64,000 nucleotides of DNA from JAHJDS01 sp964569795 (GTDB taxonomy: Bacteria; Desulfobacterota; Desulfarculia; Desulfarculales; JAHJDS01), in NCBI GenBank assembly GCA_964569795.1, contig CAZMVB010000012.1:58439-122438 (forward strand), read 5' to 3'. This document shows positions 8,440 through 17,308 of this stretch, piece by piece. The notes beneath the pieces are model-generated. The model did no database searches and was not told the DNA's origin. It saw nothing but the letters and a program-made list of their open reading frames with translations. Made by a program: the position numbers and the translations under genes. How positions within the stretch are numbered: the first letter of the stretch is position 1; the number at the start of each line of letters is the position of its first letter.

Positions 8440-9249
8440 TCACGGGGCCGCCCGGCGGACCATGACGATCCGGGCCCGGCCTTGGCCGGTGACGGGCAGC
8501 CGGGCGACGATGATCTTGATGGTCCCGCCGACCTTGACCGGCCCCCGGAACAGGGCGGCGATGACCCGGCGCGAGGTCAGATCGAACCGGATCGCCCCCT
8601 CGAGCTTCATGTCCAGGATCAGCCCGTTTTTCATGGGCAGGCGAACCTTCATCCGGGTGTCGATCAGGGCCACCCGTCGTCCGTCCTGGGTGAAGGTCCG
8701 GGCCCAATGACAGCTCACCCGGGCCTTGGCCTTGGCGGGCAGATCCAGGAAGCGGCGCAGGGCGGTCTCGTTCAGGACCCACCGGTCGCCCGCGGCCACC
8801 GGCCGGGTGGACAGGACGACCACCGGCCGGAACAGTTCGGCCAGGCGCCGCCGTTGTTCCTCGGTCAGGGGCTTGCCCGAGGATTGGACCATGGTTTTAG
8901 CGCCGTTCTTGGCCAGGCGAACCGTCCGGCCCTGGTACCAGCGCCGGCGAGGGCGGCCGTTCTGATTCTCGACGGCCCGTTCGTAGTGCCGCTGGACGCC
9001 GATCAGGTTGCCGCCGGGGCCCACGGCCAGAACGTGATCCACGAATCGCTCCCGGCTGAGGTAGTTGATCTTGTGGCTCTGGGTCTCGCCGTCCACCTGG
9101 TAATTGAGGGCCATGGACACCTGGAGCGAGAAGTCCTGCGAAAACTTCTGCCCGACCTGAAATCTCTCCCGAAGCAAAACCCGGTTCGGTCCCGCGGCGG
9201 CCGAAAGCAGGGCCACGGCCGCGACAATCAACACCAGACGTTGGATCAT
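8440..9249 (-). CDS. Secreted hypothetical protein
   Basis: A 269-residue protein with a short signal peptide (MIQRLVLIVAAVALLSAAAG). The frame stays open far upstream, but ATG 9249 is chosen because it has GGGGAGA just before it and gives the signal peptide. The mature region reads as beta-rich: RERFQVGQKFSQDFSLQVSM, then AVGPGGNLIGVQRHYER and a C-terminal half of alternating hydrophobic residues. This resembles the general pattern of periplasmic proteins that track a formula such as 'scaled response variable', but I cannot assign a domain with certainty. It is divergent from selB; the 123-bp gap contains the selB promoter. The serpin gene converges on its 3' end. Confidence 0.7.
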   Translation of the reverse strand: MIQRLVLIVAAVALLSAAAGPNRVLLRERFQVGQKFSQDFSLQVSMALNYQVDGETQSHKINYLSRERFVDHVLAVGPGGNLIGVQRHYERAVENQNGRPRRRWYQGRTVRLAKNGAKTMVQSSGKPLTEEQRRRLAELFRPVVVLSTRPVAAGDRWVLNETALRRFLDLPAKAKARVSCHWARTFTQDGRRVALIDTRMKVRLPMKNGLILDMKLEGAIRFDLTSRRVIAALFRGPVKVGGTIKIIVARLPVTGQGRARIVMVRRAAP

Positions 9250-9337
9250 GTTTCTCCCCAGCGTTTCCAACAGGCGAAGGACGTTCGGGAAGTGTATCAC
9301 CCGCCCGCCAGGGGCGTCAATGCCCCGGCCCGCCGGC

Positions 9338-9366
9338 TTGACACCCCCGGCGGGGGGGCCTATATA
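9338..9366 (+). promoter_or_regulatory. Sigma-70 promoter of selB, abutting the start codon
   Basis: TTGACA (9338-9343) is a perfect -35 box. After a 17-bp spacer comes TATATA (9361-9366) as -10. The start point would be about 9373, the A of the selB ATG, so the transcript may be leaderless or nearly so. The -10 sits in a perfect 10-bp palindrome, CCTATATAGG (9359-9368), which could be an operator. Confidence 0.6.
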
Positions 9367-9372
9367 GGACGG

Positions 9373-11283
<1,911 letters not shown>

Positions 11284-11297
11284 GGGGCGGGGCGGAA

Positions 11298-12059
11298 ATG
11301 GATACCGGATACACCCCGGCCGAGATCATGGTCGCCGCCGCGGCCCGGCGCATCCGTGACGACGACGTGGTCTTTGTCGGGATGCGCCTGCCCCTGCTCA
11401 GTTTCCTTCTGGCCAAGTCCACCCACGCCCCGGCGGCGGTCGGGGTCTTCGAGAACGGCGTCATCCGCATTGATCCGGCCCCGGCCCCGTTCGTGACCAT
11501 GGGCGACTGCCCCAATCAGGCCGGGGCGGTGCGCTGCTGTCCGATGATCGAGATCATGGGTTATCTGTCCCGCGGCCGGGTGACGCTGGGGTTCATCGGC
11601 GGGGCCGAGGTGGACGTCCGGGGCAATCTCAACACCACCCGGGTGGGCGATCCCGCCTTAAACGGCGTCCGGCTGCCCGGCTCGGGCGGCGGGGCGGACA
11701 TCGCCTCGCTGGCCGGGCGGTTCATGATCATCATGGACCACCAGCGCCGACGCCTTGTCGAGCGGGTGAGCTATATCACCTCGCCCGGCTTCGGCGATTA
11801 TCCGGGCTGGCGGGTCGAACAGGGACTGCCCGGCGGCGGTCCCGAGGCCCTGATCACCTCGCTCGGGGTGTTCGAGTTTCCCGCCGAGCGGGCCGTGCTG
11901 ACCAGTCTTCACCCCGGGGTGCCCCTGGAGGCGGTCCGGGCCGAGACCGGCTGGGACCTGGAGACCGCGGCCGACCTCGGGGAGACCCCGCCGCCCACGG
12001 CCCAGGAACTGGACGTCATCCGCCGCTTCGATCCCCAGGGTTTCTGGACCGGACGTTGA
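11298..12059 (+). CDS. CoA-transferase family I, beta subunit (orphan)
   Basis: A 253-residue protein of the family I CoA-transferase beta-subunit type (GctB/IpdB-like). Signatures are FENGVI (51-56), in which Glu52 sits where the catalytic glutamate that forms the CoA thioester is found in glutaconate CoA-transferase, and the glycine-rich LPGSGGGADIASLA near 128-141. The C-terminal part TSLGVFEF...SLHPGV also fits. Active enzymes need an alpha subunit, usually the gene just upstream. Here the upstream gene is selB (14 bp away) and the downstream one is an MBL hydrolase, so the beta subunit is an orphan in this window. It may pair with an alpha subunit elsewhere. The short gap to selB suggests cotranscription; the substrate is not predicted. 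Confidence 0.85.
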   Translation: MDTGYTPAEIMVAAAARRIRDDDVVFVGMRLPLLSFLLAKSTHAPAAVGVFENGVIRIDPAPAPFVTMGDCPNQAGAVRCCPMIEIMGYLSRGRVTLGFIGGAEVDVRGNLNTTRVGDPALNGVRLPGSGGGADIASLAGRFMIIMDHQRRRLVERVSYITSPGFGDYPGWRVEQGLPGGGPEALITSLGVFEFPAERAVLTSLHPGVPLEAVRAETGWDLETAADLGETPPPTAQELDVIRRFDPQGFWTGR

Positions 12060-12097
12060 GCCCGGCCCACGCAGGTTCTGGTTCCCTGGAGTAGTTC

Positions 12098-13033
12098 ATG
12101 CCCCTGCACCAGACCGGTAAAATCGCCGAGGACGTCTATATCCTGGGTCACGCCTCGATGCCCGTGTTCCTGTTCGACGGCGACCAACCGACCCTGATCG
12201 ACGCCGGCCTGGACGGCCTGGCCCCGGCCTACCTGGCCGACATGACGAAAATCCTGGGCGAGCGGGCCCCGGCCCGGCTGCTGCTGACCCACTCCCACTT
12301 CGACCACGTCGGGGCCGCCCCGGCCATATTGGCGCGCTATCCCGACCTGGAGGTCGCCGCCTCGGCCCAGGCGGCCCGGGTCCTGGCCAAGCCCAGGGTC
12401 AGGGAGATGATCCGCGACCTGAACAGGGCGGCCATCAACTTTTTCGCCCAGACCGAATTCGCCCTGCCCACCGGCCCGGACTACGAGCCCTTCTCGGGCT
12501 TCGAGGTGACCCGCTTCCTCGAACCGGGCGAGGAGCTGCCCCTTACGAAAAATTCTTCCATCCAGGTCATCGCCGCGCCGGGGCATACCCGTGGTTTCTT
12601 GAGCTACTACCTTCCCCGGCGGAAAATCCTGGTGGCCTCCGAGGCCGGGGGCTCCCTCAATCCGGGCACCGAGTACATCGTCTCTGAAAACCTGGTGGGC
12701 TACGCCACCTACCGCGAGTCTTTGGAGCGCCTGGCCGCCCTGCCGGCCGACCTGATCCTCCTGGGGCACCATTACCATCTGGCCGGCCCCGAGGCCCGGG
12801 AATTCTTGTCAAGGTCGCTCGATCAGTGCCAGCGGTTTTACGACTGGGTGGCCGGGCTTTTGGACCAGGAGGGCGGCGACCTGGAGGCGGTCATGGCCCG
12901 GGTCAAGGCCGAGGAGTGGGACCGGCGGCCCATGCCCAAGCAGCCCGAGGCGGCCTACCTGCTCAATCTCCGGGAGCGGGTCCGCGGCGTCCGCGACCAC
13001 CTGGGCCAATGGCCGGCCCCACCCGAGGGATGA
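12098..13033 (+). CDS. MBL-fold metallo-hydrolase
   Basis: A 311-residue metallo-beta-lactamase-fold hydrolase. The metal-binding motif THSHFDHVG (HxHxDH) is at about residues 66-74. A second histidine region, APGHTRGFLSYYL, is near 160, and GHHYH near 226 provides the remaining ligand. This binuclear zinc or iron site hydrolyses thioesters, lactones or phosphoesters in different subfamilies. The order of motifs resembles glyoxalase II-like hydrolases. A thioesterase role beside a CoA-transferase subunit is possible but only inferred. It is 38 bp downstream of the CoA-transferase gene and its stop overlaps the region of the next start, so the three genes read as one operon. Confidence 0.9.
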   Translation: MPLHQTGKIAEDVYILGHASMPVFLFDGDQPTLIDAGLDGLAPAYLADMTKILGERAPARLLLTHSHFDHVGAAPAILARYPDLEVAASAQAARVLAKPRVREMIRDLNRAAINFFAQTEFALPTGPDYEPFSGFEVTRFLEPGEELPLTKNSSIQVIAAPGHTRGFLSYYLPRRKILVASEAGGSLNPGTEYIVSENLVGYATYRESLERLAALPADLILLGHHYHLAGPEAREFLSRSLDQCQRFYDWVAGLLDQEGGDLEAVMARVKAEEWDRRPMPKQPEAAYLLNLRERVRGVRDHLGQWPAPPEG

Positions 13034-13035
13034 CC

Positions 13036-13569
13036 ATGGACCCCGACGAATACCGCCGCTGGCGTGACCGGCTCGACCAGTGGCTGGGCCGGGCCCATCC
13101 CGAACCCGCCCCAAAGGATGATCTCGAAGCCAGGCTGACCGCCATCCTGGGGCTGGCCCGCCGGGTAGTCGAGGGGATCAACGCCACCCGGGACGACAGC
13201 TTGGTGGACGACCTCAACAAGTACGACTTCCTCATCTCGCGCCTCTCGGACCTGCTCCTGTTCGACGAGTTCTCCCTGGCCGAGTACACCTATCACCTGC
13301 CCGACGACCGCCGGCCCGGGATCAGGCTCCTGGCCCGCAAGGGCCCGGCCGGAACAAGCGTGGCCGTGCTCTGGTTCGAGGACGTGGGACGCTGGCGGAC
13401 CGACGCCGGGGGGCGGAAAATAGCCGCCGAGCTGGTGACCCTGGAACTGCTGGGCGGCGGGATTCAGTTCCATGCGCCCGCCGGGGCGGCCGAACTCTTC
13501 GCCCGGGCCGGGGACTGGCCCGCCGCCCTGACCGAGGCCCTGTGCCTCCCCCTGCTTCTGTCGGGTTGA
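13036..13569 (+). CDS. Hypothetical protein, coupled to MBL hydrolase
   Basis: A 177-residue soluble protein of unknown family. ATG 13036 has GAGGGA five bases upstream. An alternative ATG at 13030 overlaps the stop of the previous gene (ATGA), so translation is probably coupled either way. The sequence is acidic and helical in the first half (DDLEARLTAILGLARRVVEG), then has a beta-like stretch with LLARKGPAGTSVAVLWFED near 90-110. There are no membrane segments and no conserved cysteines or histidines. No function is assigned; context ties it to the CoA-transferase/MBL operon. Confidence 0.7.
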   Translation: MDPDEYRRWRDRLDQWLGRAHPEPAPKDDLEARLTAILGLARRVVEGINATRDDSLVDDLNKYDFLISRLSDLLLFDEFSLAEYTYHLPDDRRPGIRLLARKGPAGTSVAVLWFEDVGRWRTDAGGRKIAAELVTLELLGGGIQFHAPAGAAELFARAGDWPAALTEALCLPLLLSG

Positions 13570-13662
13570 TCCGGCCGGTCCCTTTCCCGGTCAGAGGTGG
13601 AGAAACCCATGGGGCGAATTAGCTGGTTTTGGAATAATATTATTTTGTTTGCCAATTTTTTC

Positions 13663-13842
13663 TTGACAACCTTGCCTGGCCGAGTGTTACTACAAAATAG
13701 CTAGGATGTAGTTACTAGGGACCCCTGACAGGGTCGAGCACAACCGTGCAATTGAGCTGGACCGGCCGCCTCGCGCCACCGGGCGCTTGAAGCCAGCGGG
13801 CCGGGGAGCCCAGCGTCATATCAAAACCCCCTGAACAACGGA
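13663..13842 (+). promoter_or_regulatory. Structured leader upstream of the DUF2080 gene
   Basis: A TTGACA box is at 13663-13668, but no good -10 follows at 17 bp. A 7-bp direct repeat GTTACTA is at 13686 and 13711. Then come consecutive hairpins: GACCC/GGGTC (13720-13735), GCAC/GTGC (13738-13749), and an outer CCGGCC/GGCCGG (13762-13767 with 13799-13804) enclosing GCGCC/GGCGC (13773-13786). The chain of helices suggests a folded 5' RNA or leader. I do not recognise a known riboswitch class. Confidence 0.35.
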
Positions 13843-14079
13843 ATGTGGGGCAGGGGCGACGGGGAACACGACAAGACCATGGCCGTCAAGCCGACCGGAA
13901 AGACTCCAGCCGCCAGCGACGTGGGCAGCGCCCCGTTGCCGTCCCTGACCCGGGCCAAGTTCGAGGTCTATGGCGAGGAGATGATCGAGAAACAGGTCAA
14001 GCAGAGCGGCAACTCGGGCCGGGTCTATTTGCCCCCCGAGTGGGTCGGCAAGCACGTCAAGATCATCCGCCTCGATTGA
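13843..14079 (+). CDS. DUF2080 family transposase-associated protein
   Basis: A small protein whose C-terminal 40 residues carry the DUF2080 signature: FEVYGEEMIEK, then QSGNSGRVYLPPEW and VGKHVKIIRLD. This is an AbrB-like swapped-hairpin pattern often found beside insertion sequences. The start is uncertain. ATG 13843 gives 78 residues; ATG 13879 gives 66 and is closer to the usual family length, with GGGGAA 13 bp upstream. No transposase gene is left nearby, so it may be a domesticated or orphan member. The next gene is a GNAT acetyltransferase 49 bp downstream, an arrangement like a small DNA-binding antitoxin plus acetyltransferase toxin; that reading is speculative. Confidence 0.75.
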   Translation: MWGRGDGEHDKTMAVKPTGKTPAASDVGSAPLPSLTRAKFEVYGEEMIEKQVKQSGNSGRVYLPPEWVGKHVKIIRLD

Positions 14080-14128
14080 ACCCAGGCCCTGACCCGGGCC
14101 GTCCGAACCTCGCAGGAGAGCGCCAGGT

Positions 14129-14569
14129 ATGACCGATCTTCAGCTTCGCCCCCTGACCGCAGACGATCTGGATGACGTCATCGCCATCCAGGCGGCGATC
14201 ATCAGACGCCCGCCGGGCCGGAACTGGACAAAAATGCTCCAGGACCACATCCAGCATGATCACGCCCTGAGCTTTGTGGCGGAAAAGGACGGCGAGACGG
14301 TCGGTTTCCTGGTGGGCGAGGTCAAGATCGGCCCGTTCGGCCAGGAGCATTGCGGCTGGCTGGAGATGGTCGGCGTCCAGCCCAGGCTCATGGGACAGGG
14401 AGTGGGCAAGGCCCTGGCCGACAGTTTCTTCCGGGCCCTGGCCGAGCGCGGCATCCCCGACGCCTTCACCTCGGTCCAGTGGCACTCGGGAGACATGCTG
14501 GCCTTTTTCAAGGCCCTGGGTTTTGACCGGTCCGAGTACATCAACCTCCACAAGACGGTCGGCAGATAA
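14129..14569 (+). CDS. GNAT family N-acetyltransferase
   Basis: A 146-residue GNAT acetyltransferase that transfers acetyl from acetyl-CoA to an amine. The acetyl-CoA pyrophosphate-binding loop is visible as VQPRLMGQGVGKAL (about 86-99), preceded by the beta4 strand GWLEMVGV. The C-terminal region with ALGFDRSEYINLHK is RimI-like. Length is typical for a single-domain enzyme. ATG 14129 is preceded by GCAGGAGAG. The substrate is unknown. It follows the DUF2080 gene and seems to end this transcription unit; downstream is 1.1 kb of repeat-rich non-coding DNA. Confidence 0.88.
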   Translation: MTDLQLRPLTADDLDDVIAIQAAIIRRPPGRNWTKMLQDHIQHDHALSFVAEKDGETVGFLVGEVKIGPFGQEHCGWLEMVGVQPRLMGQGVGKALADSFFRALAERGIPDAFTSVQWHSGDMLAFFKALGFDRSEYINLHKTVGR

Positions 14570-14709
14570 ACTCCGGCAGGTCCCGGCCTGGGTCGCCCCT
14601 TGTGCCGCGGCCCAGGGAGCCGTCGCCCTTTTTACTTCGCGATTAAAGCTATACAGATCGGCCAGTAATCGTCCGCGTTGGCCGCTGCTCCGGAATCAAC
14701 CGCTACTTT

Positions 14710-14796
14710 GGAAAATGGGGACTGCCTCCTATTTTTTTCAAGGCATCGCCCGTCATGATGACCGGGAAGAAAAATAGGTGGCTGTCCCTATTTTCC
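14710..14796. repeat. REP-like long inverted repeat
   Basis: Two arms of about 30 bp, 14710-14739 and 14766-14796, are inverted copies with three mismatches and one indel. The core of each arm is GGGAC(A/T)GCC(A/T)CCTATTTTT. They enclose 26 bp. Such hairpins resemble REP or MITE-like elements moved by IS200-type (RAYT) transposases, but no transposase gene is present here. It lies just after the GNAT gene and could also act as its terminator. Confidence 0.7.
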
Positions 14797-14847
14797 TCTC
14801 CACCTAGCGAATGATTTTCTTTAAGGGTTAAGAGCTGTCTTTGCATT

Positions 14848-15190
14848 GCGGGGGGTTTTCTCCCAGCCCCCCGCACCCCCCAGGGCCAGAGGGGCCTTTT
14901 CCGCAAGGCCCCTCTGGACTCCCCGGCGGCTCAGGGGCTTCGCCACTGAGAACCCCATGGTGGTGATTCGAACACCGCCAGACGTGATTCCCTCCGGCTC
15001 AGTTTTTCAGCGCGACGCCGGGCCTTCGGCCCTCTGGCCGCGCCGAAAACCCTTCGCCTCCGGTCAAGGCGTCTGGCTATCCGCTCCAGGCTGGCCGGTG
15101 GTCGTTCTAAGGATAGAACAACTATGGATGCGCGGCCGTGACCAAAAAACGGCCGCGCTTCTGGCCGCCGGGCCGCGTTGCGACTCCGGC
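14848..15190 (+). repeat. Structured dispersed repeat, copy A
   Basis: A 343-bp element, also present at 50544-50887, that is a chain of hairpins. P1 GCGGGGGG/CCCCCCGC is at 14848-14855 and 14867-14874. P2 is the 11-bp stem 14886-14896 with 14907-14917. P3 CTCAGGGGC/GCCACTGAG is 14930-14950, with one mismatch. P4 GTGGTG/CACCGC is 14960-14978. The long-range P5 is GCCAGACGT (14977-14985) with GCGTCTGGC (15069-15077). Then follow GGGCC/GGCCC (15020-15032), GTTCTA/TAGAAC (15104-15119) and GCGCGGCCG/CGGCCGCGC (15130-15158). Compared with copy B, several stems differ by paired substitutions that keep the pairing. The T·G pair closing P5 would be a wobble only in plus-strand RNA. Open frames through it are by-products of the G+C-rich repeat. 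It lies ~480 bp upstream of the pentapeptide-repeat gene. Confidence 0.85.
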
Positions 15191-15671
15191 GACCAATCCG
15201 TTCCGCCGCAGGCGGAACAAAACCTAATGAAAAACTTTCTTCGCGCTGCGTCATTCCGCTTTATTCCGCAGCGCGCACAGCGATGTTTGAAACACAAACC
15301 AATGCGTGTCACAGCCGATCAAGAAGGCACAGTCGCTGATGTTAGGAGGGGTTCTTGGGGGAAAGTGCGTGGCCGCACTGGCGTAATTCGGGCAGGCTAG
15401 CGATGATTCGTGCGCCCAGGCACGGCCTAACATCGGGTATGCTTGTGGCGCCAGCCACTCCCCTCTGGTCCTAGAGGTCCCGAGGGACTTGACGAAGTCC
15501 CCCGCAACCATTGGGGCCCTTAGTCCTTCCTTTATTCAGTTTGAATTCCCGGGCCGCCGCTCTGTCCTCGGGGTTGTGAGAACTGGGAGAAGCCTCCAAA
15601 AAAACCAAACGTTGACACAGTCTATACAATATGTCATAAGTAATTCATTTATAAAATAGTGAGCGTTTTTC
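15191..15671. other. Non-coding stretch between repeat A and the pentapeptide-repeat gene
   Basis: It holds a small hairpin TTCCGCC/GGCGGAA (15201-15217), a 9-bp inverted repeat GATGTTAGG/CCTAACATC (15338-15346 and 15426-15434), and, from ~15530, AT-richer DNA. TTGACA at about 15613 is a candidate -35 box for the next gene, with only a weak -10 (TCATAA) after 16 bp. Short open frames on both strands have no recognisable family and are not called. Confidence 0.4.
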
Positions 15672-17063
15672 ATGGGTTCCGACGCAAAAAAATGCACCTG
15701 GCCGCCCCCGCGAATAAGCGAGAGATATGATCATATCCTTGAGGGTTATCAATGTGAATTTAATGCATATCCTGGCTACGACTATTGTACAGCTCATATT
15801 CCAGCTGAAGAAAAGGAAAGAAAGAGTAAGTTAATTGCGGAACTGTACAACTTCTGCAGCGCTACGCACAATTATAGGGCCTTTACTGGAATTGAAATCC
15901 CAAGATTGACGGAAACAGAAAGAAAAGAATTCAATTTCGGCTCTGCAATGAAAAAAGGTTTGAGTGGTATGAACTATAAATTGGGGATTTTCAAATGCGA
16001 TATTGACTTTACTCAGGCCAACTTTGGAACTAGTACAACATTCCGTGGAGCCAAGTTCTACGAAAATGCACTTTTTATAAATGCTAAATTCAAAACTTAT
16101 CCTGATTTTTCTGATGTTTGTTTTAACAAGAAAGCCGATTTCAGGGACTCATCTTTAGGCGAAGGAACAAAATTTTCTGCTACGATATTTAATGGCTTTA
16201 GTGACTTTCGGAATGTGGCTGGACAAGATGGCAAAGCCCCGCATATCACTTTTTCGAAGACAATATTTAATGCCCCCGCGCTATTTCAAAATATAAATCT
16301 CGGAAGAACAAGGTTTATAAGGGTTGATCTAAGTTTAGTCTCCTTTTTCTTGTCAAACCTGCTAGAGACAGAATTCATCAATTGCGATTGGGGCGACGGA
16401 TACGAATACGCCGGTTACCCCTGCCATCGAGAAATATTGTTGAAAGTGCCTTTCATAAAATTGTTGCCGTGGAAGCGGCATCGACTGCTATTTGATGAGG
16501 TCATGTGGCGCTCGCGACGGTTCGAGACCAAGCTATGGGTAATAATGCACGGTGAAAAACAATTGAAAGCCCTTGGCTATAGCCCTGATGACATTGAAGT
16601 ACCCAAGGACTTCAGCCCAGCCGACGTTGAATCCATCGCTCTTCAACTAAAAGAGGCCCTGGAAAAATCAAAGGACCCCATAACGGCCAGCGACTTTCAT
16701 TTCGCTTCCATGGAAATGAAGCGAGAAAGGACTAAGGCAGAAGATAGACGAGGCCGCAGTGTTTTCTTGAAGGTATATAAAATACTAAGCGGCTATGGCG
16801 AACGTCCAGTTCGAACCGGTGTCTGGATATTTCTATTGATGGTTGGTGCCTGGCTGGCTTTCATGCTGTGGGGAGATATTTGCCCTAATCAGGCGGGCTA
16901 TTACGCAATCACCCATATATTGCCAATAAGATCCGCCTCCTCCATCGCAAATCAAGGAACCGTGATAAATAGATTGCACTGGATAGGCCTTTTGGAGTCC
17001 CTTGGTGGAATATTACTGTTGCCCCTATTCGTCCTGGCGTTGCGGAATCGCTTCAAACGTTAA
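15672..17063 (+). CDS. Pentapeptide-repeat protein with C-terminal membrane domain
   Basis: A 463-residue protein. Residues ~100-240 are pentapeptide repeats with Phe/Leu at the central position (DFTQANF, FRGAKFYENA, ADFRDSSL, FSDFRNV), which fold as a right-handed square beta-helix. Around 340-355 is DFHFASMEMKRE, then the YGERPVR motif (~376-382) and at least two transmembrane segments (~385-405 and 440-458), an arrangement found in pentapeptide proteins with a channel-like C-terminus. The N-terminus has a Cys/His cluster (C8, C28, C39, H42) that may bind metal. Codon use is much more AT-rich than in most neighbouring genes, pointing to horizontal transfer. It is flanked upstream by repeat copy A. 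The role is unknown; a membrane-anchored scaffold is a reasonable guess. Confidence 0.85.
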   Translation: MGSDAKKCTWPPPRISERYDHILEGYQCEFNAYPGYDYCTAHIPAEEKERKSKLIAELYNFCSATHNYRAFTGIEIPRLTETERKEFNFGSAMKKGLSGMNYKLGIFKCDIDFTQANFGTSTTFRGAKFYENALFINAKFKTYPDFSDVCFNKKADFRDSSLGEGTKFSATIFNGFSDFRNVAGQDGKAPHITFSKTIFNAPALFQNINLGRTRFIRVDLSLVSFFLSNLLETEFINCDWGDGYEYAGYPCHREILLKVPFIKLLPWKRHRLLFDEVMWRSRRFETKLWVIMHGEKQLKALGYSPDDIEVPKDFSPADVESIALQLKEALEKSKDPITASDFHFASMEMKRERTKAEDRRGRSVFLKVYKILSGYGERPVRTGVWIFLLMVGAWLAFMLWGDICPNQAGYYAITHILPIRSASSIANQGTVINRLHWIGLLESLGGILLLPLFVLALRNRFKR

Positions 17064-17244
17064 CCAACAGACATAATCAGACCATCAGATTGACATGGGG
17101 CAGGGCAGATCGGCCACGCACTTGGCGCAGACATGCGCCTTGTCCAGGTCCGGCCACCCCGTAACGAGCCGGCCGCACAGTGTCACCATCCCACGCCGCG
17201 GACGAATTCCATCTGCCGTCAATTTCCAGAAAAGATAAGCTTCA

Positions 17245-17276
17245 AAAAAAAGACCGCCCCGGGCGGGGCGGTCTTT
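17245..17276 (-). terminator. Rho-independent terminator of the OB-fold/thiolase operon
   Basis: An 11-bp perfect stem, AAGACCGCCCC (17250-17260) with GGGGCGGTCTT (17265-17275), and a 4-nt loop. In the minus direction it is followed by a run of T (complement of A at 17244-17251). It lies ~35 bp past the stop of the OB-fold gene at 17309. It may also stop plus-strand transcripts coming from the pentapeptide gene. Confidence 0.85.
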
Positions 17277-17308
17277 ATATCAGCGATGTCGTTCGCGCCG
17301 GGCTCGAA

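Noticed and set aside
14960..14978. TTCGAA within GGTGATTCGAACACC looked like a tRNA T-arm on the minus strand
   Set aside because: No acceptor, D or anticodon arms could be placed around it, and copy B has a different loop (GTGCGAG) while keeping the stem. It is P4 of the repeat.
14846..15400. Long open frames on both strands through repeat copies A and B (also 50544-51026 and 50626-51198) with similar translations
   Set aside because: Their similarity follows from the shared DNA repeat. They run on both strands, have Arg/Pro/Gly-rich composition and lack ribosome binding sites, and the paired substitutions favour base pairing rather than codon conservation.
15338..15434. GATGTTAGG/CCTAACATC resembled integron attC ends
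   Set aside because: The two ends are in the opposite order from attC (GTTRRRY precedes RYYYAAC), the spacing is poor for a cassette, and no integrase is present.
15613..15640. TTGACA with TCATAA as a promoter for the pentapeptide-repeat gene
   Set aside because: The -35 is perfect but the -10 matches poorly at every spacing from 16 to 18 bp, so it is mentioned only in the intergenic note.
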